From Paenalcaligenes sp035302345 (GTDB taxonomy: Bacteria > Pseudomonadota > Gammaproteobacteria > Burkholderiales > Burkholderiaceae_B), in NCBI GenBank assembly GCA_035302345.1, contig DATGSS010000028.1:1-19817 (forward strand): a DNA stretch of 19,817 bases, written 5' to 3'. The notes beneath the pieces were generated by a model. The model was given only the letters and a program-made list of their open reading frames with translations, had not been told where the DNA came from and did no database searches. Position 1 is the stretch's first letter. Every line of letters starts with the position of its first letter. This document shows, piece by piece, positions 1 through 7,213 of the stretch. The position numbers and the translations under genes are program-made.

Positions 1-190
1 CTGCCTATCGCTGAGTTAACCGACAACTTGCGGAGCGATACCCTCGCATTGTACAGGGGGTAAAAATTAACCGCTAAAGCGTCGCGCCCTGAACCATAGT
101 GCTTTGTACTTTATTCCGTGGTGCTACGCCCTTTGTTTCACTCATCAAGCCCCGCGGATGACGTGGGGCCCATGCAAGGACGCTACCACA
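1..190 (+). other. Upstream leader of metK with a 7-bp hairpin
   Basis: No gene is visible here on either strand. A hairpin lies at 149-169: GCCCCGC pairs with GTGGGGC (one G-U) around a 7-base loop. An AAGGA ribosome-binding-like sequence follows at 176-180, so the stem sits just ahead of the metK start. A weak -35-like TTGCGG is at 28-33, but I find no convincing -10 at the right distance. I compared the region by eye with SAM-I, SAM-II and SAH riboswitch cores as I remember them and saw no match. The reading frame of metK stays open back to 104, but the extra residues do not look like SAM synthetase. Confidence 0.35.
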
Positions 191-1366
191 GTGGCAAAAA
201 ACAACGATTTTCTATTTACTTCCGAGTCTGTTTCCGAGGGTCACCCAGACAAGGTGGCCGATCAAATCTCAGATGCCATCCTCGATGCTATTTTAGAGCA
301 AGACCGCTTTGCGCGGGTGGCTGCGGAAACTTTGTGTAATACAGGGTTGGTCATTCTCGCTGGTGAGATTACGGCCGATGCAGATGTGGACTACATCCAG
401 GTCGCCCGTGACACTATCAAGCGCATTGGCTATGACAATGGCGAATACGGCATTGATTATGCGAATTGCGCTGTGCTGGTGGGTTTTGACAAACAATCCC
501 CCGACATCGCCCAAGGGGTCGATCGCGACCCATCTAATAGCGCCGACCAAGGCGCAGGTGATCAGGGGTTGATGTTTGGTTACGCATGTGACGAGACCCC
601 TGACCTGATGCCCGCGCCTATTTGGTATGCTCATCGCTTGATGGAGCGCCAAAGCTTGTTACGCAAGGACGGCCGTCTGCCTTGGCTGCGCCCAGATGCT
701 AAATCTCAGGTGACTTTTAAGTATGCCAACGGCAAACCGGTCGAGGTCGATACGGTTGTCTTATCGACCCAGCATGCACCAGAAATTTCCCAAGAGGAAA
801 TTCGCGAGGCGGTGATCGAGGAAATTATCCGTCCTGTTTTCGCTGATGGCTTGCTGACTGATGACACGCGCTATCTAGTGAATCCCACCGGCAAATTTGT
901 GATCGGGGGCCCCAAAGGGGATTGCGGGTTAACTGGACGTAAAATCATAGTAGATACCTATGGGGGTGCCTGCCCGCATGGTGGCGGCGCTTTTTCCGGT
1001 AAAGACCCGTCCAAGGTTGACCGCTCTGCAGCCTATGCTGCCCGTTATGTGGCCAAGAACGTAGTCGCTGCCGGGCTGGCTCGTCAGTGCGAGGTACAGG
1101 TCAGCTATGCAATTGGTGTGGCCGAGCCTATTAACATCACCGTTTATACCGAGGGAACAGGGATTATTCCTGATGACGATATTGCCCGTTTAGTACGCGA
1201 GCATTTTGATTTGCGTCCACGCGGCATCATCACAGCCCTGGATTTATTACGCCCCATCTATGCCAAAACGGCTGCGTATGGGCATTTTGGCCGTTCCGAG
1301 CCCGAGTTTAGCTGGGAGGCCACAGACCTTGCACCAACGCTACGCGAGGCTGGCAAGCGCGTCTAA
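191..1366 (+). CDS. metK: S-adenosylmethionine synthetase (methionine adenosyltransferase)
   Basis: Makes S-adenosylmethionine from methionine and ATP in the cytoplasm. The GTG at 191 is chosen because the family begins right there (AKNNDFLFTSESVSEGHPDK), and AAGGA lies 10 bases upstream; an in-frame start at 104 would add 29 unrelated residues. The product is 391 residues, close to the E. coli enzyme. Visible family motifs are EGHPDK near residues 16-21 (ATP-binding histidine), GFDKQSPDIAQGVDR, QGAGDQGLMFGYA and the glycine-rich phosphate-binding GGGAFSGKDPSKVDRS. No truncation or missing motif is seen. ahcY follows on the same strand 148 bp downstream, which fits the SAM cycle, but a promoter candidate in the gap suggests ahcY can be expressed separately. 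Confidence 0.97.
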   Translation: MAKNNDFLFTSESVSEGHPDKVADQISDAILDAILEQDRFARVAAETLCNTGLVILAGEITADADVDYIQVARDTIKRIGYDNGEYGIDYANCAVLVGFDKQSPDIAQGVDRDPSNSADQGAGDQGLMFGYACDETPDLMPAPIWYAHRLMERQSLLRKDGRLPWLRPDAKSQVTFKYANGKPVEVDTVVLSTQHAPEISQEEIREAVIEEIIRPVFADGLLTDDTRYLVNPTGKFVIGGPKGDCGLTGRKIIVDTYGGACPHGGGAFSGKDPSKVDRSAAYAARYVAKNVVAAGLARQCEVQVSYAIGVAEPINITVYTEGTGIIPDDDIARLVREHFDLRPRGIITALDLLRPIYAKTAAYGHFGRSEPEFSWEATDLAPTLREAGKRV

Positions 1367-1433
1367 GCCATCACGGCATTGATCGATTGTGCGCGGCCAT
1401 GGCTTTTATGTTCCAATATAGGGTGATCACTTA

Positions 1434-1463
1434 TTGCATCCAAATATTGCATCTGCGTATTAC
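1434..1463 (+). promoter_or_regulatory. Candidate ahcY promoter with a repeated ATTGCATC
   Basis: TTGCAT (1434-1439) and TATTAC (1458-1463) are 18 bases apart and resemble a sigma-70 -35/-10 pair. The octamer ATTGCATC occurs twice, at 1433-1440 and 1446-1453, 13 bp apart, so the second copy lies in the spacer and could be a regulator half-site. A transcript would start near 1470 and give ahcY a leader of about 45 bases. This is inferred from sequence only. Confidence 0.4.
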
Positions 1464-1514
1464 CTGAAGAGCATTGCCATGGCTTTGCAGGAACGGACCT
1501 AATGGAGCTCATTT
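1462..1514 (+). promoter_or_regulatory. Weak SAH-riboswitch-like leader of ahcY
   Basis: The stretch GAAGAGCATTGC at 1466-1477 resembles the conserved GAGGAGCGCTGC core of the SAH riboswitch as I remember it. Further on, CAGG (1488-1491), AACGG (1492-1496) and GAGCTC (1505-1510) occur in the same order as CAGG, ACGG and GCGCTC in that RNA. CCTG (1463-1466) can pair with CAGG. The CTCG segment that should pair with the 5' strand is missing, and the 3' stem would need a bulge. The 3' end overlaps the GGAG ribosome-binding site (1504-1507), so control of translation would be possible. It may be a degenerate relic, a divergent form or chance. Confidence 0.2.
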
Positions 1515-2927
1515 ATGAATGTTGTAGAATCTACTTTTACTGATTATAAAATCGCCGACATCGGCTTGGCCGAGTGGGGGCGACGCGAGATCGCAATCGC
1601 TGAAACCGAGATGCCCGGCTTGATGGCTACCCGCGAGGAATACGCGCAGTCCAAGCCCCTCAAGGGCGCACGCATTGCCGGCAGTTTGCACATGACCATT
1701 CAGACGGCAGTACTGATTGAAACCCTCGTCGCCCTCGGGGCCGAGGTACGCTGGGCATCCTGCAATATCTACTCTACCCAGGATCACGCCGCGGCAGCCA
1801 TTGCTGCTCAGGATATCCCTGTCTTTGCTATCAAAGGGGAAACCCTCCAGGAATACTGGGAGTATCAGCACGAAATCTTTACATGGCCTGGTGAGCAAGC
1901 CAATATGATTTTGGACGATGGCGGCGATGCTACGCTGCTGTTGCATTTGGGCGCACAGGCTGAAAAAGACATCAGTGTGCTAGATAACCCCAGCAGCGAA
2001 GAAGAAGAGGTTTTGTATGCCAGCATCCGCGCCAAACTTGGCGAGGACGCCACTTGGTATTCCACACGTTTGGCCCAAATCAAGGGCGTGACCGAGGAAA
2101 CCACAACAGGGGTGCAGCGTTTGTACCAGATGTCCAAAGAGGGCACACTGGCATTCCCCGCTATTAACGTTAACGACTCGGTGACCAAGTCCAAGTTTGA
2201 CAACTTGTATGGCTGCCGCGAGTCTTTGGTGGATGGCATCAAGCGCGCCACCGACGTGATGATTGCAGGCAAGATCGCTGTAGTATGTGGTTTTGGTGAT
2301 GTAGGCAAGGGCAGCGCACAGGCGTTGTCAGCGCTCAAGGCTCAAGTCTGGGTGACCGAGATTGACCCCATTTGTGCCTTGCAGGCAGCCATGGAAGGCT
2401 ACCGCGTTGTAACCATGGAAGAGGCCGTCGAGCATGCCGATATTTTTGTGACCGCCACCGGTAACTATCATGTCATCACGCGCGAACACATGGAGCGCAT
2501 GAAAGACCAGGCCATCGTCTGCAATATCGGTCATTTTGATAACGAAATTGATGTCGCAGGTCTGAGCGATCTCGAGTGGGAAGAGATCAAGCCCCAGGTA
2601 GATCATGTGATTTTCCCTGACGGCAAGCGTATCATCCTGTTGGCCCAAGGGCGTTTGGTCAACTTGGGTTGCGCGACGGGTCACCCTTCATTTGTAATGT
2701 CGGCATCTTTCACCAACCAGACCATTGCCCAGATCGAATTATTCCATCATGGCGATCGTTACGAAACTGGTCAGGTGTACATGCTGCCCAAGCATCTGGA
2801 TGAAAAGGTTGCTCTGCTGCACCTGGGCAAGCTGAACGCCAATCTGACCCGTCTAAGCGAAGAGCAGGCACGTTATATTAACGTCCCAGTAGATGGTCCT
2901 TATAAGGTCGACCATTACCGTTATTAA
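1515..2927 (+). CDS. ahcY: S-adenosyl-L-homocysteine hydrolase
   Basis: Reversibly splits S-adenosylhomocysteine into adenosine and homocysteine, clearing the inhibitor left by SAM-dependent methylation. It is an NAD-dependent cytoplasmic enzyme. The 470-residue product shows GAEVRWASCNIYSTQDHAAA, DDGGDATLL, NDSVTKSKFDNLYGCRES (Lys225, Asp229 and Cys234 match human Lys186, Asp190 and Cys195), the NAD-binding GFGDVGKG near 259-266, TATGNYHVI, and the C-terminal VDGPYKVDHYRY that completes the NAD site of the partner subunit. It carries the acidic insert typical of bacterial forms around residues 155-195. The ATG at 1515 has GGAG 7 bases upstream. It follows metK; metF, often found next in Burkholderiales, is not present. 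A terminator lies at 2988-3024. Confidence 0.97.
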   Translation: MNVVESTFTDYKIADIGLAEWGRREIAIAETEMPGLMATREEYAQSKPLKGARIAGSLHMTIQTAVLIETLVALGAEVRWASCNIYSTQDHAAAAIAAQDIPVFAIKGETLQEYWEYQHEIFTWPGEQANMILDDGGDATLLLHLGAQAEKDISVLDNPSSEEEEVLYASIRAKLGEDATWYSTRLAQIKGVTEETTTGVQRLYQMSKEGTLAFPAINVNDSVTKSKFDNLYGCRESLVDGIKRATDVMIAGKIAVVCGFGDVGKGSAQALSALKAQVWVTEIDPICALQAAMEGYRVVTMEEAVEHADIFVTATGNYHVITREHMERMKDQAIVCNIGHFDNEIDVAGLSDLEWEEIKPQVDHVIFPDGKRIILLAQGRLVNLGCATGHPSFVMSASFTNQTIAQIELFHHGDRYETGQVYMLPKHLDEKVALLHLGKLNANLTRLSEEQARYINVPVDGPYKVDHYRY

Positions 2928-2987
2928 ATAGCCCTTTGATAACCCCGTCGAGGATGTTATCGAGTGCTTAAGTACGGTGTACGCTAC

Positions 2988-3024
2988 AAAAAAAGCTGGA
3001 GCTTTGATTGCTCCAGCTTTTTTT
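2988..3024. terminator. Bidirectional intrinsic terminator after ahcY
   Basis: A perfect 15-bp inverted repeat: AAAAAAAGCTGGAGC (2988-3002) and GCTCCAGCTTTTTTT (3010-3024), with a 7-base loop. The GC-rich part is flanked by A and T runs on both sides, so it can end transcription in either direction: ahcY from the left and the 5-FCL gene from the right. Confidence 0.92.
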
Positions 3025-3089
3025 ATTGGCCCTTTATTTAATCCCGATTGGCCCTCTATCTGAACCCAATTGCCTTTTATTTAGCCCCG
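3025..3089. repeat. Three degenerate 22-bp tandem repeats
   Basis: Three consecutive units each begin ATTG: 3025-3046, 3047-3068 and 3069-3089 (22, 22 and 21 bp). They share the pattern ATTGGCCCTyTATyTrAnCCC. The array starts directly after the terminator. The remaining 125 bp to the 5-FCL stop codon are AT-rich with no recognised feature, and a possible 67-codon frame across this region has no coding character. Confidence 0.6.
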
Positions 3090-3214
3090 AGTTGATGAAT
3101 CTGTGTTGTATCTCTAATCAAATCTGTTTAATGCTTATTTTTAACGGGGATTCGACTTATAGAATTACGGGCCAAGGGTTTAGTCCTAAGAGTTCATCAT
3201 CAAAGGATTAGGAA

Positions 3215-3850
3215 TTAAAGCTGTGGGGCTTCTTTAGCCCAACCCAGCTCGGTCAAGACAGCGTCTAGCGGCTCATCATGAGGCTCAGGGGTATAGTCGT
3301 ACTCACTGAGGTCGCCACAAGACCAGGCGATGCCGATGGTGACAAACGGATGGTATTGGGCGCGTAGCTGCGCGATGGTGCGATCATAATAGCCCTGGCC
3401 ATAACCCAATCGATCCCCTTGGCGTGTAAAGCCTAAGGTGGGCACCAAAATAATGTCGGGCTTGGCCGCGGTTTCGCTACTGTCAGGTTCTGAAATGTTG
3501 TAGCGGCCGGTTTTCATGGGGGTTTCTATATCCCAAGGACTAAACCGCAGCGGGGCAGCCTCAGCATCAATACAGGGCAAAGAAAGTGTCAGCCCGTTGT
3601 CTTCGATGTCCCATTTGTTTAATAATGGCTGTAATTCGGGCTCGGCGGGTAGCGACCAAAAGGCGGCGATATTCAAAGGTTCGTCGCGTTGCTGGGCACG
3701 CATTTCTTCTTGTTGGGTAGCCAGCCAAGTATAGAGGCGCGCGCGGATGCGCAGGGCGCCCATGCTGACATCCCGAGGGTCTTGTGCAGCACGTTTTTCT
3801 AGTAATTGCTGGCGTAGGCTTGCGGTATGATCAGGGGTGTTTGGATTCAT
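3215..3850 (-). CDS. 5-formyltetrahydrofolate cyclo-ligase (5,10-methenyl-THF synthetase)
   Basis: ATP-dependent conversion of 5-formyl-tetrahydrofolate to 5,10-methenyl-tetrahydrofolate, returning this folate to one-carbon metabolism. The 211-residue protein has the family layout: a basic N-terminal helix (SLRQQLLEKR), IAAFWSLPAEPEL near 61-73, GRYNISEP near 115-122, and the signature RLGYGQGYYDR at 147-157. The first ATG is kept because family members begin just before the SLRQQLL-type segment, although no clear Shine-Dalgarno sequence precedes it. It is divergent from the transglycosylase gene, with only 36 bp between the two start codons, so promoters must extend into coding sequence. The usual symbol would be fau/ygfA. 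In many proteobacteria 6S RNA lies next to this gene, but I do not recognise it here. Confidence 0.93.
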   Translation of the reverse strand: MNPNTPDHTASLRQQLLEKRAAQDPRDVSMGALRIRARLYTWLATQQEEMRAQQRDEPLNIAAFWSLPAEPELQPLLNKWDIEDNGLTLSLPCIDAEAAPLRFSPWDIETPMKTGRYNISEPDSSETAAKPDIILVPTLGFTRQGDRLGYGQGYYDRTIAQLRAQYHPFVTIGIAWSCGDLSEYDYTPEPHDEPLDAVLTELGWAKEAPQL

Positions 3851-3886
3851 TTATTTAGCGCTTTTTTTAAAGATTCAGGGATATCT

Positions 3887-5959
3887 ATGGGGATTCAACA
3901 GTTTTTGTATGCAAAATACATTAAGCCGTTGGCACAGGGTGCCGCACTGTTAGGGCTGGCACTGGGTTTAACGGGTTGTGCCCAGGGTAACGCAGCCAAT
4001 GCTGCTAATCATACCGTTAGCAAGGCGGAAACGGCAAAGGAATCCTCTGCTAATCGTCCTGTTTTGAACCCTTACGAGGGGCCACGTTGGCTGACACCGC
4101 CCGAGGTCGACCCGCAGGCACGCAAAGCCGTGGAAACCGCGGTCAAAGCCTATCAGGATAAAAAATGGGACCAGGTTGGCAAGCAAATCGAGGCTGCCCA
4201 AGAGGACCCCGTGCTGGGTCATTACCCCGAGTACTGGTGGTTGGCGCGCCAGCTCGAGGTCAAGGCGATGCCTGTGCGCGAGGCGGCCCTGCAGCGCTAT
4301 ATAGACACCCATGCTGATACTTATTTGGCTCAGCGTCTCAAGGGCGATTGGGCCGTTGCCGCGGCTCGGGCAGGTGATTTTCAACGCATTCTGGACTTAG
4401 ATCCGCCCACCTTTGGGCGTTCTGATGTGTTTTGTGCGCAAGCCCATGCCATGCACATGGGCGGGCTTAGCTTGGATATGGATGCTGTGATGCGCGAGTT
4501 TCGCCCCAATGAGGTGTGTTGGGGGTTGATGGATCAGTTGTGGGCAGATGATGCTGTGTCCTGGAGTCAGCTGCAGATGATGTTGCGTGGTGCTTTGGAG
4601 CAAGGCAAAACGACTCAGGCACGTCGTACTGCGGCCATCATGTTTAATGGCAAACAGATGCAGGACTACACTGCGTTGATGGAAAACCCGCGTCGCTGGC
4701 TAGGGCAGCAATCAGCACCGGCAAACGCACAAGAACGCGAGTTAATAACTCTGGCCCTGTCTCGTTTGGCACGCCATGATGATCGCGAGGCTCAGGCCAA
4801 ATACATAGAACAGCGTTGGCAATCAGCGCTGACGCCCGAGGATATGGATTGGGTCTGGAGCCAGTTTGGGCTGGTGCCAGCGCTGCGTGTTGAGCCTGAT
4901 GCCGCTCGTTGGTATCGCAAAACAGGCAGTACTCCCAAAACTGACTACAACCATGCTTGGGAGGTGCGCGCCGAATTGCGCGAGTACCCCATTAATTGGG
5001 AGCAGGTGCTCGAGGCCATTAATAAAATGTCCGAACGCCAGGCCAGTGAACCTGTATGGGTTTATTGGCGGGGGCGTGCTTTGGCTGCATTGGGCGACCA
5101 ACAAGCAGCTGAAGAGGCCTTTGCTTCCATTGAGAATGACTACAGCTTTTATGGGCAATTGGCTTTAGAAGAGTTGGGTAAATCTATTGACGCACCTGCG
5201 CCAGCGCCTGCGATTGACCCCTTGGCCCAAGAGGATGTGCGACAAAGGCCGGGGCTGAATCGGGCGTTAGCATTATTTAAACTGGGTTTACGTCCTGAGG
5301 CCACGCGCGAATGGGTAAACGGGGTGCGCGATATGAGCGATCAACAACTACGTGCGGCCGCCCAATGGGCGGGCGAACAAGGCGTTTTTGATCGGGTAGT
5401 TAACACCTCATTATTAACCCAGGACGAGGTGGATTTTGATCAGCGTTTTGTGGCGCCTTTTTTCGAAGGGGTATCGGCACAGTCCGAGCGCATCGGTTTG
5501 GACCCTGCATGGGTATATGGTTTGATTCGCCAAGAATCACGTTTTATGACAGATGCGCGTTCTCGGGTTGGGGCGTCTGGATTGATGCAGCTCATGCCTG
5601 ACACCGCCAAATGGGTTGCCAACAAGATTGGCATGAAAGATTTTTCCATGGCGCAGATAGATGATTTTGAGGTCAACACGGTGTTGGGCACCAGTTATTT
5701 GAAAATCGTGCTAGACCAGCTGGGTGGCTCAGAGGTATTGGCCTCGGCAGGTTATAACGCTGGCCCTGGGCGTCCCAAGCAATGGCGTGCGCGTTTGCGT
5801 GCTCCTGTCGAGGGGGCAGTATTTGCCGAGACTATTCCTTTTACTGAGACTCGTTTGTATGTGAAAAATGTGCTCTCGAACACGGCTTATTATGCCGCTA
5901 TGTTTGAAGATCAGCCGCAGTCTCTCAAGGCCCGTTTAGGCACGGTGACGCCGCAATAA
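3887..5959 (+). CDS. Slt70-family lytic murein transglycosylase, predicted lipoprotein
   Basis: Cleaves the MurNAc-GlcNAc bond of peptidoglycan to form 1,6-anhydro-muropeptides. The ATG at 3887 is chosen over an in-frame ATG at 3827 because AGGG lies 6 bases upstream and a signal peptide follows directly; the upstream start would lie inside the 5-FCL gene. The 690-residue product has a hydrophobic segment (residues 15-28) ending in the lipobox LTGC, with Cys31 followed by Ala, so outer-membrane anchoring is predicted. Residues about 80-500 are alpha-helical, as in the superhelical domain of Slt70. The C-terminal SLT domain carries the catalytic Glu550 (RQESRF), GASGLMQLMPDTA, AGYNAGPGR and ETIPFTETRLYVKNVL. 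Its stop overlaps the cca start (TAATG), suggesting translational coupling. E. coli Slt70 is soluble, so the lipobox is worth noting. Confidence 0.93.
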   Translation: MGIQQFLYAKYIKPLAQGAALLGLALGLTGCAQGNAANAANHTVSKAETAKESSANRPVLNPYEGPRWLTPPEVDPQARKAVETAVKAYQDKKWDQVGKQIEAAQEDPVLGHYPEYWWLARQLEVKAMPVREAALQRYIDTHADTYLAQRLKGDWAVAAARAGDFQRILDLDPPTFGRSDVFCAQAHAMHMGGLSLDMDAVMREFRPNEVCWGLMDQLWADDAVSWSQLQMMLRGALEQGKTTQARRTAAIMFNGKQMQDYTALMENPRRWLGQQSAPANAQERELITLALSRLARHDDREAQAKYIEQRWQSALTPEDMDWVWSQFGLVPALRVEPDAARWYRKTGSTPKTDYNHAWEVRAELREYPINWEQVLEAINKMSERQASEPVWVYWRGRALAALGDQQAAEEAFASIENDYSFYGQLALEELGKSIDAPAPAPAIDPLAQEDVRQRPGLNRALALFKLGLRPEATREWVNGVRDMSDQQLRAAAQWAGEQGVFDRVVNTSLLTQDEVDFDQRFVAPFFEGVSAQSERIGLDPAWVYGLIRQESRFMTDARSRVGASGLMQLMPDTAKWVANKIGMKDFSMAQIDDFEVNTVLGTSYLKIVLDQLGGSEVLASAGYNAGPGRPKQWRARLRAPVEGAVFAETIPFTETRLYVKNVLSNTAYYAAMFEDQPQSLKARLGTVTPQ

Positions 5960-7116
5960 TGAGTGCTTTAAAAAAAATGGCCCACAGCATTCGTGAGGAT
6001 GCGCTCCTGGATGGTTTGCAATGCTACATCGTGGGGGGCGCTGTACGCGATTGCCTGTTGGGTACAACGGTGACAGATCGGGATTGGGTCGTGGTGGGGG
6101 CAACTCCGCAAGCCTTGGTTCAGCGGGGTTTTTTACCCGTGGGCGTCGACTTTCCTGTGTTTCTGCATCCGCACACCAAAGAAGAGTTTGCTTTGGCGCG
6201 CACCGAACGCAAACAAGGCCGTGGCTATCATGGCTTTGTTTTTTACACAGGCACCGAGGTGAGCTTAGAGGACGATCTGGCACGTCGGGATTTGACCATC
6301 AATGCCATGGCTGTAGGAGGCGATGGAGTCTTGGTGGATCCTTTTTCTGGGCAACGCGATCTGCTGCAACGCAAACTGCGCCACGTAGGGGCCGCTTTTG
6401 TCGAGGATCCAGTGCGATTACTGCGCTTGGCTCGCTTTAGGGCTCGTTTTGCGGATTTCGAGGTGGCCGATCAGACGCGGGCTTATGCGGTTGAATTAGT
6501 CAATAATGGCGAGGTCGATGCTTTGGTCCCCGAGCGGGTTTGGCAAGAGGTACAACGAGGATTGCTCGAGCCGGCCCCAGCGCGCATGTTTGAGTTTTTA
6601 GATCAGGTAGGTGCGCTAGCGCGCGTGTGCCCCACGTTGCGTTGGAACTCAGCAGTAAAGACCTTGTTGGCTGTGGGTGTGCAGCGCGCACTCAATGGTG
6701 CCCAGCTTTTTGCTTTGTTGGTGTCTGAGTCGGTTGACCCGACATCCGTAGGGCAGAATCTACGCGCCCCTAAAGCTTATATTGATTATGCGGTGCATCT
6801 GCAGCGATTGCGCAAACAACTGCTGGATTTTGAATCTCAGCAGGGTGTTCGACTCACAGCAGTACAGACTTGGCAGGTGCTGCAGGCTTTAGATGCTTTG
6901 CGTCGCCCCGTGCGTTTTACTGAATTATTAACAGCCTTATCGTGTATGCAAAAGGTGGATATTGATTTTTGGATGCGGGCTGTGGCTGCTGTGCAAACCG
7001 TTGATGCTGCGGCTATTGCGGGTGCGCACCGCGATGACCCTCGCGAGATTCCCCATGCTATTGCACGGGCTCGTCAACAGGCGCTAGTACAACAAATGGG
7101 GTTAAGCTCCGCGTAG
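5959..7116 (+). CDS. cca: CCA-adding tRNA nucleotidyltransferase (class II, no HD motif seen)
   Basis: Adds or repairs the 3' CCA end of tRNA from CTP and ATP without a nucleic acid template. The 385-residue product shows YIVGGAVRD (23-31), the metal-binding pair in TDRDWVVVG (Asp40, Asp42), ARTERK, and RRDLTINAMAV (109-119), all nucleotidyltransferase-head features. RLLRLARFRARF follows in the neck. The E. coli enzyme carries an HD phosphohydrolase domain further on; here the matching region reads FALLVSESVD with no His-Asp pair, so only the transferase activity is expected. The start ATG overlaps the slt stop. A run of eight A's lies in codons 4-7, and Met7 (5977) is an alternative start. 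Confidence 0.95.
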   Translation: MSALKKMAHSIREDALLDGLQCYIVGGAVRDCLLGTTVTDRDWVVVGATPQALVQRGFLPVGVDFPVFLHPHTKEEFALARTERKQGRGYHGFVFYTGTEVSLEDDLARRDLTINAMAVGGDGVLVDPFSGQRDLLQRKLRHVGAAFVEDPVRLLRLARFRARFADFEVADQTRAYAVELVNNGEVDALVPERVWQEVQRGLLEPAPARMFEFLDQVGALARVCPTLRWNSAVKTLLAVGVQRALNGAQLFALLVSESVDPTSVGQNLRAPKAYIDYAVHLQRLRKQLLDFESQQGVRLTAVQTWQVLQALDALRRPVRFTELLTALSCMQKVDIDFWMRAVAAVQTVDAAAIAGAHRDDPREIPHAIARARQQALVQQMGLSSA

Positions 7117-7145
7117 GAGGTAGGCTGTTCGTCTTGTTAGACGTT

Positions 7146-7184
7146 GGGTCAGCCGTGGTAGTCAGTAGTCTCATGATCTGACCC
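7146..7184. terminator. Possible weak terminator between convergent genes
   Basis: GGGTCAG (7146-7152) and CTGACCC (7178-7184) form a 7-bp inverted repeat around 25 bases. A smaller hairpin, CGTCT-TGTT-AGACG, lies at 7130-7143. Neither has a T run, so they are weak candidates for ending cca or the opposing transporter transcript. The whole gap 7117-7213 holds no gene. Confidence 0.3.
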
Positions 7185-7213
7185 CCCCTGCGATCTGTAT
7201 TATTTCAATGGCC

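Noticed and set aside
1..190. SAM riboswitch upstream of metK
   Set aside because: I could not match the conserved cores of the SAM-I, SAM-II or SAH classes as I remember them; only a simple hairpin is visible.
104..190. N-terminal extension of metK from the ATG at 104
   Set aside because: The 29 added residues are unlike SAM synthetases, and a GTG with AAGGA lies exactly at the family start.
1865..2684. Long antisense open frames across ahcY and other genes
   Set aside because: They are shadows of strongly conserved enzymes and have no independent signals.
3008..3211. 67-codon open frame after ahcY
   Set aside because: It begins inside the terminator, runs through the tandem repeats, has no ribosome-binding site and no coding character.
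3025..3214. 6S RNA next to the 5-FCL gene
   Set aside because: The genes are often neighbours in proteobacteria, but no long, nearly symmetric 6S-like hairpin with a central bubble is visible here, and the other side of the gene has only 36 bp.
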